From Paramoeba atlantica (lineage: Eukaryota > Discosea), in the NCBI GenBank assembly GCA_977017575.1, contig CDRNVI010000033.1, positions 113,516-177,515 on the forward strand: a stretch of DNA of 64,000 bases, given 5' to 3'. The notes under the pieces are model-generated. The model was not told the DNA's origin. It saw nothing but the letters and a program-made list of their open reading frames with translations, and did no database searches. Of the stretch, positions 9,694 through 17,957 are shown piece after piece (the first letter of the stretch is position 1; each line of letters starts with the position of its first letter). A program made the translations under genes and the position numbers.

Positions 9694-10111
9694 AGTGTTT
9701 CCGATGCTCTTTTTTAAACGCGTGTAGGATTTACTATGAACAGAGCATTCAGAAATCGCCACGGCGAACATGCATTGTTTTTCTGTCATGTCGTGTTGTA
9801 GCAAAATCAATAATTATCGCCCTTAACACTCCTAACACTAACGTTTCATTAGATTTCATTATCTAACATTTCATTAGATCAAAGCTGTAACTCGTTAAAA
9901 CAAGAGAATCTTCTTCAGAATGCTAACGCCAGGAGAACCCCAAACAATGTGAATTCAACTTTACAAAACGATTATTTGACTCTGGACACATGGTTATCGA
10001 AAATTACACGAACCTTTTATATGTGCAGTCTAAACACTTAAATGATATTTTATGTTGGACGTGTTTTTCTAATAATTGGATGAGAAATGTGTTTGATTTG
10101 TTTCAAGGTTA
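9694..10111. other. AT-rich intergenic spacer
   Basis: Contains a short direct repeat (TTTCATTAGAT near 9843-9880) but no gene or RNA that I can support. Confidence 0.4.
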
Positions 10112-10576
10112 ATGTCAGTTGCGATAACTAGGTGGCTTGAAAGCATACTTCGATGTAACATTACCGGTTCATCTCGAAGTGCCAACTCATCAGAACTGAG
10201 TGAGCCTGTCGAGACCCCGCATCTGAGTCTGTCCGAGCGTTGGGAAAATACATTATTTGGTTCAACAAACTTGAGAGGAGGACGAACTTCATATCCACAA
10301 CAAGATATATCCGAATACTCTAAGATGGAAAACACAAACCTATATTGGTTCAATAATAAAAATATGCGCTGGGAGCCTCGCCCGGAAGCGCCGATTCATA
10401 TTGTTGAGCAGTTTAAAAAGGCATTGCTGGAAACAGAATCGGACTCCTCCCAGAACGCATCAGCTCCACCGCCTATGCCAACTGCTTTTGGACCTGGTCC
10501 CGCTACTCCGAATCCCATACTGTTTGATTCCGATGGTTGCTCCCAGAGATATGCGCCTAACTCATTTTTTTCGTGA
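10112..10576 (+). CDS. Small hypothetical protein with a Sec16-C-terminus-like motif
   Basis: A 154-residue protein. Residues ~78-90 (LYWFNNKNMRWEPRP) followed by a helix and a proline-rich stretch (SAPPPMPTAFGPGP) resemble the conserved YYY/WxxKxxRW block at the C-terminus of Sec16, which links to COPII coat components. The N-terminal half is serine-rich and probably disordered. It is far too short to be a complete Sec16, so it could be a fragment, a small regulator, or the likeness may be chance. The ATG at 10112 is the first in frame. Confidence 0.5.
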   Translation: MSVAITRWLESILRCNITGSSRSANSSELSEPVETPHLSLSERWENTLFGSTNLRGGRTSYPQQDISEYSKMENTNLYWFNNKNMRWEPRPEAPIHIVEQFKKALLETESDSSQNASAPPPMPTAFGPGPATPNPILFDSDGCSQRYAPNSFFS

Positions 10577-10798
10577 AACAGATTGCCTTTAAGCGAGCGT
10601 TAGCATTTTTTTTTTTCGAATTTACGTGGCAATTCTGCAAACGAATTGAAGTCTCTGAATAAATACAACCAAAATCTTTTTTTGGATTTGCTGAAAATAT
10701 TCTACCTCGCGTCATGCGACCATTATTTACACTTTGCTTTTTTTGAATATTCGTCTAATTCTTTACAATTCAACAATAATATATTTCACTAGCTCTTT

Positions 10799-11896
10799 AT
10801 GAAGGCTGTCATTCAGCTACGCAAACTGTTCAAGAAAGATGAAGACTACAAAAAACGTAAACAAGCCTTCACGCAGGATCAGGATTCAAAGGTATCTAAT
10901 GGTGAACAAGACTTAACTCGTCAAAAGGAAACATTGATCGCCCTCGAAGCTCATTTTCGTGAATTAGAGAAAGGGTTTCTAAGCAAAGCCTATCATGAGG
11001 CTGTCACAGCAACAAAGTGCTTGACAGTTAAAGGTCTTCACACACCTACGTGCATTTTGCGTTATGGCTGTCCTCGAGATTCTCGACGCGAAATTTGGCT
11101 TGCAATCACCGGGGCCCGTGACTTGAAACATCAGCATGGAGGACCACGGTATTACACGCAGTGCATTCAAAATGCGACCGAATCCAACACGAAGCAGATT
11201 GCAAAAGATCTTCACCGCACCTTACCTCTTTTAGCTGTGTTTCACGATTCGATGAACACAGAATCTCTCCGTCGAGTTTTGTTCGCTGTGGCGACACATT
11301 TAAAGCATTCCTATTGTCAAGGAATGAATGTGGTTGCGGCTTTGCTGCTTCTTGTTTACACACCGCGTCATGAACTAGATGTATTCTATACTCTCATCTC
11401 GCTGGTTGAGCGGAACAAGTATAGTGCCGGGTATTATGATGCAACTCTCTCTGGTGTACAACGAGACATCAGAGTTTTAGATTATTTGATTTTTCAGGAC
11501 GATCCGTTATTTAGCACCCATTTACAAAATATTCTTGGGATACGCCCTGCAGGTCTTTTTGTGGATTGGCTATTGTGCTTATTCGTTGGTGTTGTCCCAA
11601 CGGAGTGGGTTCTGAGGATTTGGGATTTGTACATACTACGTGGCATTCCCGCAATACTTACTATTTTTCGCTCCCTTGTACGACATTCTTCGACAACCCT
11701 TGCAAATAGTGACGTGAACACGGCAATTGATAAGGTGCAACAAGTCCGAAGGCAACTTCGAAATTTAGTAGCGTTGGATAAAGTTTTGATCCCCACATTT
11801 TCCGAAAATATGCACAATATTTCTTTTGATGAATTGAGACAACTACGAACCAAAGCTATTAATGGCGAGCTACTTTTAGACGAATCAAGTGATTAA
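10799..11896 (+). CDS. TBC-domain Rab GTPase-activating protein
   Basis: The 365-residue product has a full TBC domain from about residue 80 to 340. The dual-finger catalytic residues are present: the arginine finger R140 in IAKDLHRTLP and the glutamine finger Q174 in YCQGMN. Other TBC blocks include RYGCPRDSRREIWLAITG and GLFVDWLLCLFVG then RIWDLYILRG. The protein should accelerate GTP hydrolysis by a Rab in vesicle traffic; which Rab is not predictable. An N-terminal charged coiled-coil (residues 1-60) precedes the domain. Best overall likeness is to single-domain TBC1D/GRTP1-type proteins. Confidence 0.93.
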   Translation: MKAVIQLRKLFKKDEDYKKRKQAFTQDQDSKVSNGEQDLTRQKETLIALEAHFRELEKGFLSKAYHEAVTATKCLTVKGLHTPTCILRYGCPRDSRREIWLAITGARDLKHQHGGPRYYTQCIQNATESNTKQIAKDLHRTLPLLAVFHDSMNTESLRRVLFAVATHLKHSYCQGMNVVAALLLLVYTPRHELDVFYTLISLVERNKYSAGYYDATLSGVQRDIRVLDYLIFQDDPLFSTHLQNILGIRPAGLFVDWLLCLFVGVVPTEWVLRIWDLYILRGIPAILTIFRSLVRHSSTTLANSDVNTAIDKVQQVRRQLRNLVALDKVLIPTFSENMHNISFDELRQLRTKAINGELLLDESSD

Positions 11897-12228
11897 CTTG
11901 ATAATACAGATATCCAGATAACTTACTAAAACCGATGCAAATTAAATGTCTTTCTCGCTACATTAAACGAGGTGCTTGTTTTCAGCGAAGAGGGCGTCAT
12001 CGCTGAGCACTTCATATTCACAGTTCCTTGGACGGAATAACTACCGGTTAAAAGATTCCAGCAGTGTGCCTTTTCCCCTTTTCTGAAATTTACACTACTT
12101 TGATCGATGAAGGACGTAGTAAGGTTGTACTGTACCTTAGGTGCAGTACTACTACCACGCCCTCTATATAAGAACTAATTATAAATTACCCCGTTCTCAG
12201 GATTCATGAACATTTTAGGCTCTTTGTA

Positions 12229-12289
12229 GGTGGTTGTTTTCAACACAGAAGTCACGCATTCTGCGCGCTTCGCGTTGAAAACTACCTCC
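12229..12289 (-). repeat. Partial copy of a small palindromic element
   Basis: The segment reading GGTTGTTTTCAACACAGAAG through GCGTTGAAAACTACC is the reverse complement, with few changes, of the centre of the 111-bp element at 33,849-33,959. The outer arms (TTTTTTAGTGGCTT) are missing here. Confidence 0.6.
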
Positions 12290-12390
12290 TTAGTGACGAG
12301 GTATCGGGGGAAAAATCCCTTTTGACCAAAAAATGCAACTGGACGTATTTTATTTTTCCGGAGAAATTCAAATTGTTTTATTTTTTTTGC

Positions 12391-12425
12391 ACACGAGATA
12401 TCTTGTTCCCTTAGCGAAGAGCTTT
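12391..12425 (+). repeat. Relic of mariner terminal inverted repeat
   Basis: Bases reading GAGATATCTTGTTCCCTTAG then CGAAGAGCTTT match the terminal repeat of the 14,127 element (GAGATCTCGTTCCCCTAGCGAAGAGCTTT) with a few substitutions. The rest of the repeat is not recognisable. Confidence 0.55.
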
Positions 12426-12624
12426 GACGTACATGTAATTTTCTTATTGACACCCTCCTCCCCTCTGGCCGCAGAATATGTGGTTTTCCGAGTAAATTTT
12501 CTGGTATTACAAATCTTTTTTACTTTTCTTCAATTTCCTTTTGGAGCTACTTATTCAGATATTTTTATGTCACCCCAAATGCGCATTAGTTCATTCAGGT
12601 TTAATTAATTTTGTTTCGCCGTTG

Positions 12625-13284
12625 ATGCTCCTTTTTCTTTCGCATTTCTTGGGCGTCTTCCATCACTTGTCTACATGTAAGTCCATTGAGGCACCGTATG
12701 TGATGCAGCGGCGACAAGTTTTACCTACAGTAGAAATACAAATCTCGATAGACAATGGACACAGTTGGAATTCCCGTTATTTTGACTCCCAAAGAGAAGG
12801 ATACTCTCCGCAGAAAGTGAACCTTTGGTTAAAAGAATTGACCTTGAATGATTGTATGGGAAGTGTACATGGAAAAATGTACATACGGACACGTTCTTCT
12901 CTAGGGTCACAAAACTCGTTCGTGCAGATTCGCATTCCTACGTGCTCTCTCACACTAAATGATGTTCATCCCCGGATCGGAATTTTCTTTGGTGAAAGAG
13001 GGGAAGTACTTGGGCTGCAATGGCTGGGAATGTTTGTCACCAAATGTCATGCTCGTCGAAACGTGATTCCTCATTACTCAATGTTCGTGATAGTTGCTGA
13101 AACTGAAATGGAAACGAAAATTCCCTCATGGGGCACCACTGCCGAAATACACCACAAGTCGCTCAACCAGAGTGAAAATCTCAGCACAGAGCAGAAGACA
13201 AATTGGTGGCCATATGTGTTCACATTTTTCTTATCGTTGATGTTAACACGATTATTTTTCAGTCCATTATCCAAGGATTCTTGA
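12625..13284 (+). CDS. EMC10: Probable EMC10, ER membrane complex subunit
   Basis: With the ATG at 12625 (the open frame upstream has only TTG at 12541) the 219-residue product starts with a signal peptide (MLLFLSHFLGVFHHLSTC). It then has a lumenal beta-rich domain and ends with one transmembrane helix (WPYVFTFFLSLMLTRLFF) and a short cytosolic tail. The segment FVQIRIPTCSLTLNDVHPRI then GIFFGERGEVLGLQW mirrors the conserved EMC10 block (F-x-PxCSL, later GxVxG). EMC10 is a lumenal-side subunit of the insertase for tail-anchored and multipass proteins. The topology fits exactly; sequence likeness is modest, so another type I ER protein is possible. Confidence 0.6.
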   Translation: MLLFLSHFLGVFHHLSTCKSIEAPYVMQRRQVLPTVEIQISIDNGHSWNSRYFDSQREGYSPQKVNLWLKELTLNDCMGSVHGKMYIRTRSSLGSQNSFVQIRIPTCSLTLNDVHPRIGIFFGERGEVLGLQWLGMFVTKCHARRNVIPHYSMFVIVAETEMETKIPSWGTTAEIHHKSLNQSENLSTEQKTNWWPYVFTFFLSLMLTRLFFSPLSKDS

Positions 13285-13429
13285 CTCTTGTGGGTTCTTG
13301 ATTCTTGCCCAGTGATAACCATACCACTATGGTGTGTATAAGATATACAAAGATGTACAGATGTATGAACGATCTGTACCGGCTTAATGGAAAATAGGGA
13401 AATTATTACTTGTAATCCTTCACAAACAC

Positions 13430-14026
13430 ATGATTCAAAAATATCTAGATGCTGCAGTCCAGAATGTCGAAATAAATTATCGTTGTGAAATACAGTTACC
13501 TGGCCCTGCCTTGCAACTCTTGGGGAAAACGATAAAGTTTTATGGAAGGGAGCTCTACACAGTGGCTTGCCATTTTGCATGTCAAAAGCAGGAAAATGAT
13601 ACAGAAATTCTGTCCCATACGACGCGCTGTACAAAGGAACTATCACGTGGGGACCCGGATGGCGTTGCGAATTCCCCCAAAAATGCTTTAGCGAAACATT
13701 GCAGCGCTATTTCTACGATTAATTTGAAAAGAAGCATCTTAATATTTCCTCTGCACTCCCACTTTTTCGTTGATCTGGAAAATAAGTGGATAAATATTGT
13801 CCATGAAAGATACATGTTAAATAGTGTGGCTGTTAGAATCTGTGCTCCTACAAAGGCAGACCGTACTGTTCAGCAGAATGGTCCACAACTTTATACCCGG
13901 TCAAGCGTTGAACTTGTAACATCACATCATACCTTAAACGAAAGACCTCGACCAAAGAGAATTCGAGTTATTACTTCACGTCAAACGTCAAGTGCAGCAA
14001 AGATGGAAAGTTCACATGAGACGTAG
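13430..14026 (+). CDS. Hypothetical protein
   Basis: A 198-residue protein I do not recognise. The middle (FPLHSHFFVDLENKWINIV then VAVRICAP) is weakly reminiscent of the lumenal mannosyltransferase subunit PIG-X/Pbn1, but there is no transmembrane helix to support that. The N-terminal 50 residues look like beta strands and the C-terminal 50 residues are basic and polar. A shorter frame on the opposite strand overlaps its first half; I prefer the + frame because all neighbouring genes share that strand. It ends 100 bp before a transposon. Confidence 0.45.
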   Translation: MIQKYLDAAVQNVEINYRCEIQLPGPALQLLGKTIKFYGRELYTVACHFACQKQENDTEILSHTTRCTKELSRGDPDGVANSPKNALAKHCSAISTINLKRSILIFPLHSHFFVDLENKWINIVHERYMLNSVAVRICAPTKADRTVQQNGPQLYTRSSVELVTSHHTLNERPRPKRIRVITSRQTSSAAKMESSHET

Positions 14027-14126
14027 CCTCATTGATCTGGGACGTGGATCGTGCTCCCCCATTTGGGAAGGGTATTGGTCCTGTGGGCGAAAGCCTGTCC
14101 GAGAGCGATGCAATATTCAGTACATA

Positions 14127-14266
14127 CACCCATGGTCAGAAGTGTGCCCCCGGCCTGGCAAATGTCAATTTTTTTATCCATTTTTGCTCATTTTTGCAGC
14201 ATTCGAGAGATCTCGTTCCCCTAGCGAAGAGCTTTGCCGCCTTTTTTTCATAGGGGACCCCCTGGT
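14127..14266 (+). repeat. Left terminal inverted repeat of the mariner element
   Basis: About 140 bp nearly matching, in reverse complement, the right arm at 15563-15702. Differences seen include ATGGTCAG versus ATGGACAG and TCCATTTTTG versus TCCGTTTTTG. Confidence 0.88.
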
Positions 14267-14373
14267 GCTCTGGTGGTGACCCCAAATTAGACCAAAAACA
14301 AAAAATGGTACATTAGACATCCAGAAGAAAACATCACCCTTTCAATGATAAAATGAGAAAAAAGGAAGAAGTA

Positions 14374-15465
14374 TCAATATCCGCAGTGCTCCCCATTGGT
14401 CTGAATAACTATTTGCATACGTTTGGGAACAGAATTGATGGAATTCAACACTTTCTGTCTATGTGGGGCACGTTTTAGAGCATTAAACGCCTTTTCTATG
14501 GCCTTTGTCAGGGTTACATAGTTATGTGGCTTAAATTTTTTTTGTACCATTTTGTTTATCAAGCTCCAAACGTTCTCAATAGGATTGAGATCTGGAGAGT
14601 TGGGGGGCCAATTCATAAGAGGAATGGTACAGTTTATAAGCTCATGCTTTACCAAATTATGGGTTGTGGCGCTATCCATTTGAACCCATACAATTTCCTT
14701 ATTTTCCTTCAAATACTCTAAGAATCCTTGTCGTGTTTTGAAGGCCCTTAGAATAGTTTCGCCCTTTACTTTGTGGGCGTCTGCATGGCTCACACCCCCA
14801 ATTGGCTTGAAGATATGCAAGAAGCCGTGGGTTTTGCTTATTCCCATCCATGCCATAACACCCTTCCCCCCATACCATCGTCTGTTGCGACACCGTATCT
14901 TTTTGGGGCCCCCCTTTTTCCCAATAAAAAAATGCTTACCCCCATGAACACCACACATAAAGAGTTTTTCGTCGGTCCAAATTATATTATCCAACTTTTG
15001 GGGGGGAAGAGAAAGCAACTCGTTAGCCAATGCGACACGAAGGGCTTTATGCCGTTCGGTGAGGTCACAGTTCCGTGCCTTGGCCATCCTCGTGTACCCT
15101 GAGTTATGTAATACACGAACGACTTTCTTAATGGAACAATTGTACCCTTTCCTTTTTAATTGATCATGAACCAAGTTGTACGTCAAGCAACCCTCTTCCT
15201 TTGTATTTTCCTTATCAACTATTGATTTCACCTTTGATACAAATCTTTTTGAAGGCTTTGGCCTACCTGATTTCAGTGGAGATGACAGTTCATTACCTTT
15301 TTTTGAGAGATTAATAAATTTTCTAATTGTACGGCGGTCACGATCAAAGTTTTTATGAAGTTGGGTGATGCTGACGCCAGATTTGTGCTGTTTAACTATC
15401 TCTGTTCTCTCCGAAATGGACAAAGCCATGTTTCGTTTGTGACTTATACGAGGCGGGGTCCTCAT
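14374..15465 (-). CDS. Tc1/mariner transposase
   Basis: The 363-residue protein has an N-terminal helix-turn-helix pair (residues ~15-120: ALSISERTEIVKQHKSGVSI, then a second HTH) for binding the terminal repeats, followed by a DDE catalytic domain. The first Asp is in IIWTDEKLF, the second in WVQMDSATTHN and the Glu in NSPDLNPIENVW. By my count 32 residues separate the second Asp and the Glu, rather than the 34 typical of Tc1 or mariner. The start ATG (reverse complement at 15463-15465) is the first in frame. No stop or frameshift interrupts it, so it could be active. It is the only gene on the - strand in the window. Confidence 0.93.
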   Translation of the reverse strand: MRTPPRISHKRNMALSISERTEIVKQHKSGVSITQLHKNFDRDRRTIRKFINLSKKGNELSSPLKSGRPKPSKRFVSKVKSIVDKENTKEEGCLTYNLVHDQLKRKGYNCSIKKVVRVLHNSGYTRMAKARNCDLTERHKALRVALANELLSLPPQKLDNIIWTDEKLFMCGVHGGKHFFIGKKGGPKKIRCRNRRWYGGKGVMAWMGISKTHGFLHIFKPIGGVSHADAHKVKGETILRAFKTRQGFLEYLKENKEIVWVQMDSATTHNLVKHELINCTIPLMNWPPNSPDLNPIENVWSLINKMVQKKFKPHNYVTLTKAIEKAFNALKRAPHRQKVLNSINSVPKRMQIVIQTNGEHCGY

Positions 15466-15562
15466 GAAGAAAAAACAGGGAGAAAAAAGGATGATATACT
15501 AAAAGAATTGACTGTGATCCGAAAAAATGGGTAAAAAACCCATGTTTTTTGGACCCAGGGGG

Positions 15563-15702
15563 TACCAGGGGGTCCCTATGAGAAAAAGGCGGCAAAGCTC
15601 TTCGCTAGGGGAACGAGATCTCTCGAATGCTGCAAAAATGAGCAAAAACGGATAAAAAAATTGACATTTGCCAGGCCGGGGGCACACTTCTGTCCATGGG
15701 TG
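15563..15702 (-). repeat. Right terminal inverted repeat of the mariner element
   Basis: Reverse complement of 14127-14266; ends CCATGGGTG next to TA. Confidence 0.88.
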
Positions 15703-16289
15703 TATATGCAAACTACAGTTGGTTCTACATACAATGTTGAGGGAGATACTACTCCCTCGCTATCCCATATTAATAAAATTTGGCCCGAAATTTGGCCCGA
15801 CAAAAACTTTTCCGGAAGAAGTTTTTTCACAAAGAACCAAAGGCAGCACCATAAATACATGTAGATAGTTTTAGGAGAGAAAAACGCACCTTTTGGACCA
15901 CTCGAGACTTCGGAAGCGATTTGCAAACCCCAATTTGCCATATACTTTTTTCAACTTGAAGCGTGGGATGCGCAAGACCGTAGAAAAAAACCAGATCCAA
16001 ATCATTCCGGATTGCTCCGGACGGTCACTGGCAAGCCAGACCCTTCACAGACAGATTTTGAAGTTCCGAGACCGATGTCCTCTACCAGTTTCTGCTTGTC
16101 CAAGGCGGCACCAACGTGCTGTTACCAACACGCTGCGTCGACGAATTGTACGTCAACACGGCTTACTCAAGAGGTGTAAGCCGGGTAAGGGAGCTGGTTC
16201 CCTGAGGGGAGGGTCCGGGACGGTCCTCCGAGTACTGGGCCTAGTCGGTTCTCCGCCCAGCCTCTTAGAGTGAGGCCGCCAGGAATAAT
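15703..16289. other. Intergenic segment downstream of the mariner; no gene supported
   Basis: An open + frame (15893-16273) exists, but its arginine-rich product resembles nothing I know and it runs into the tRNA-like segment. GC-rich short inverted repeats occur near 16190-16270, for example CTGGGC...GCCCAG. This may be the body of a SINE whose head is the tRNA-like segment at 16,290. Confidence 0.4.
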
Positions 16290-16367
16290 GCGATGAGCGG
16301 GTTTGAACTCGCCATCTCAGCACCATGTGCTTCAAACTTTGAATTCTTGCCACTCCGCCACCTCCGC
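16290..16367 (-). other. tRNA-like segment, probably a SINE head or tRNA pseudogene
   Basis: Read on the - strand, it has a Pol III A box (TGGCGGAGTGG, 16360 to 16350) and a B box (GAGTTCAAACC, 16310 to 16300). The 5' GCGGAGG and 3' TCATCGC can pair at six of seven positions, counting G-T pairs. A hairpin AGCAC-ATG-GTGCT lies where an anticodon arm or long variable arm would be. The D stem and T stem are poor, no anticodon loop is convincing, and no T-run terminator follows. It is therefore better read as tRNA-derived than as a working tRNA. Confidence 0.5.
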
Positions 16368-16407
16368 TTAAGAGAAGACCGTAGAGGAAGAAGGAGGCGC
16401 AAGTCAT

Positions 16408-16436
16408 AAAGGCAGAAGGCGGAGCCTTCTGCCTTT
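16408..16436. repeat. Perfect 13-bp hairpin
   Basis: AAAGGCAGAAGGC, a 3-base loop GGA, then GCCTTCTGCCTTT: a perfect inverted repeat in the region between the tRNA-like head and the larger palindrome. It resembles a bacterial-type terminator in shape, but here it is probably part of a mobile element. Confidence 0.75.
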
Positions 16437-16507
16437 GTGCCGCAGCGACGACAACTTCCTCGCGTGGGAAGCTGTAAGGAGTCCTAGGGAACATGTTTTT
16501 ACTATGT

Positions 16508-16692
16508 AACCCAGGGTAAAGGGGACGAGGGAGATACCAATAGTGTAGGTGCAGCAGTTTCACACAGGAAATACGGTGTCTCCCTTATGGCATGAAGACC
16601 GGTGCCTAAAAAGGTGGAGATGCCGTTTTTCCCGTGGGAAACTGCCGAACCTACACTATTGATATCTCCCTCGTCCCCTTTACCCTGGGTTT
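16508..16692. repeat. Imperfect palindrome with ~80-bp arms (foldback or MITE-like)
   Basis: The left arm (AACCCAGGGTAAAGGGGACG, then AGGGAGATACCAATAGTG) is mirrored by the right arm (CACTATTGATATCTCCCT, then CGTCCCCTTTACCCTGGGTT). Matching continues inward with scattered mismatches to near 16,597. Transcribed, this would give one long hairpin. The right arm ends only 5 bp before the first useful ATG of the LRR gene. Confidence 0.85.
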
Positions 16693-16696
16693 AATA

Positions 16697-17599
16697 ATGA
16701 ATTTATGGCACATGATTATGTGCGAAACAAGTGCAGAATTTGCTTCTTTATTTCGTACTTCCCTTAATTCATATTTCATCCTTTTTCGAATTTTCAAACG
16801 CATGATAACCTGTCCTGTGTCTGTGTTGGCAACCCTGACAGTAATCATTTGTCCAGATGCTCCTCGAGACGCAAAAAGACGGAAAATGATGGCCAGTACT
16901 GCTGAAGAAGGGGGGCTTCGTACTTTTACCCAACATTTGACTTACTATCGCTTTTCTTCGGAAGCACCTACGTGGCTATGGCCTGGTGTCTTTACTAATG
17001 AAATTCGCGAGATAACTGCCCTAGATTGGTCACACTTTAATCTTCAGGGAAACCTAACTTGGGAAACGCTTCCAGAAACAATGCGAGATATAAATTTGGA
17101 GAATAACTGGCTTCGTGGGTCAGTGCGTTTCGAAAATTTGCCCGCCTTGTTGCAGTACTTAACGGTCGCCTCAAATCGTCTGTCTGGTCCCATTGATCTG
17201 ACAAATTTGCCCCTCGCACTCAAATCACTTATTGTGGTGGACAACATGTTTTCTAGTAATATTGCTCTGGATCGACTTCCTCCGTCACTTGAAGAATTGA
17301 ATTTGGGACGTAACCGCTTATATGGGACGCTCAATTTTACATCGCTGCCTAAAAGTTTACGTCGCTTAGAGCTTCATAGAAACAGTTTCAGTGGAGAAAT
17401 AGATTTGCAACGATTACCTGAAAATATGAACCGTTTGAAACTTTACAATAATGATCTTTGCGGGCAATTGAGCTTCACGCAACTTCCCTCCAAGTTACAA
17501 GTTTTATATTTGGAAGGTAATGTGTTTAGCGGTTTTTCTCGACCACCACCTCAAGGAACAAATGCCTTGTTCGTTAATGATACTGTCATATATGTATAA
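16697..17599 (+). CDS. Leucine-rich-repeat protein with 23-residue repeats
   Basis: The protein carries seven consecutive 23-residue repeats of the form LPxxLxxLxLxxNxLxGxIxLxx (for example LPKSLRRLELHRNSFSGEID and LPSKLQVLYLEGNVFSGF), preceded by one weaker repeat. This LRR style is common in kinetoplastids and their relatives, often in secreted or surface proteins. A hydrophobic stretch MITCPVSVLATLTVIIC could be a signal peptide if translation starts at 16802. The frame also runs back to an ATG at 16634, but those codons lie in the palindrome arm, so I start at 16697. No kinase or membrane anchor follows; the chain ends soon after the last repeat. Confidence 0.8.
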   Translation: MNLWHMIMCETSAEFASLFRTSLNSYFILFRIFKRMITCPVSVLATLTVIICPDAPRDAKRRKMMASTAEEGGLRTFTQHLTYYRFSSEAPTWLWPGVFTNEIREITALDWSHFNLQGNLTWETLPETMRDINLENNWLRGSVRFENLPALLQYLTVASNRLSGPIDLTNLPLALKSLIVVDNMFSSNIALDRLPPSLEELNLGRNRLYGTLNFTSLPKSLRRLELHRNSFSGEIDLQRLPENMNRLKLYNNDLCGQLSFTQLPSKLQVLYLEGNVFSGFSRPPPQGTNALFVNDTVIYV

Positions 17600-17957
17600 T
17601 GCCCTGATAAATACCGTCTCATGAAGGTACGCATAGAATTAGAAGAGATTTATACATACAGGCGTGAAAATTTTCATCTACTGTAGGGGGTCTAAAATTT
17701 GCAAAAGAAAATATAGATACATAAGGTATGTACTCGACCGCGAACCCAGCAAAAAAAAAGCTTTTCCCTACGATAAATATGAGAAGCATTACAATTTTCA
17801 ACATGGTGGATTTACGAACCTCTTATTTAATGGGTAATTTATTGCACTACTACATGTACTATGGAATAAATTGAAAATAACTTGCAATGTCTCCAGAATA
17901 CTACTCTAGGTAGTTATAAATCCCCTGGATCTTTCGTGTACATTGTAGTATGATAAC
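17600..17957. other. AT-rich intergenic spacer
   Basis: No gene, RNA or repeat recognised. Confidence 0.5.

Larger units (their letters stand above)
11897..12624. other. Intergenic region with two repeat fragments
   Basis: No gene supported. It contains a short foldback-type repeat (12,229-12,289) and a mariner terminal-repeat relic (about 12,391-12,425), each listed separately. The frame of the next gene runs open back to 12,541, but only from a TTG. Confidence 0.5.
14127..15702 (-). mobile_element. Tc1/mariner-type DNA transposon, apparently intact
   Basis: Inverted repeats begin CACCCATGG at 14127 and end CCATGGGTG at 15702, each flanked by TA (14125-14126 and 15703-15704), the target duplication of this superfamily. 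The two arms are nearly identical for ~140 bp (14127-14266 versus 15563-15702), long for a mariner. They include the segments GCATTCGAGAGATCTCGTTC and AGCGAAGAGCTTTGCCGCC, which also turn up as relics elsewhere in the window. The internal transposase gene is on the - strand and is unbroken. The close match of the arms suggests recent insertion. Confidence 0.92.

Noticed and set aside
13074-13646. 190-codon - strand frame across the gap between two + genes
   Set aside because: It overlaps the probable EMC10 gene and the next frame, is on the opposite strand to all host genes, and shows no known motif.
15893-16273. 126-codon + strand frame in the SINE-like region
   Set aside because: No domain, arginine-rich, and overlaps inverted repeats; more likely non-coding element sequence.
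16290-16367. Selenocysteine tRNA (anticodon UCA)
   Set aside because: A suitable loop can be drawn, but the D arm is too short, the anticodon stem has a mismatch, and the overall length (78) is well below the ~90 of eukaryotic tRNA-Sec.
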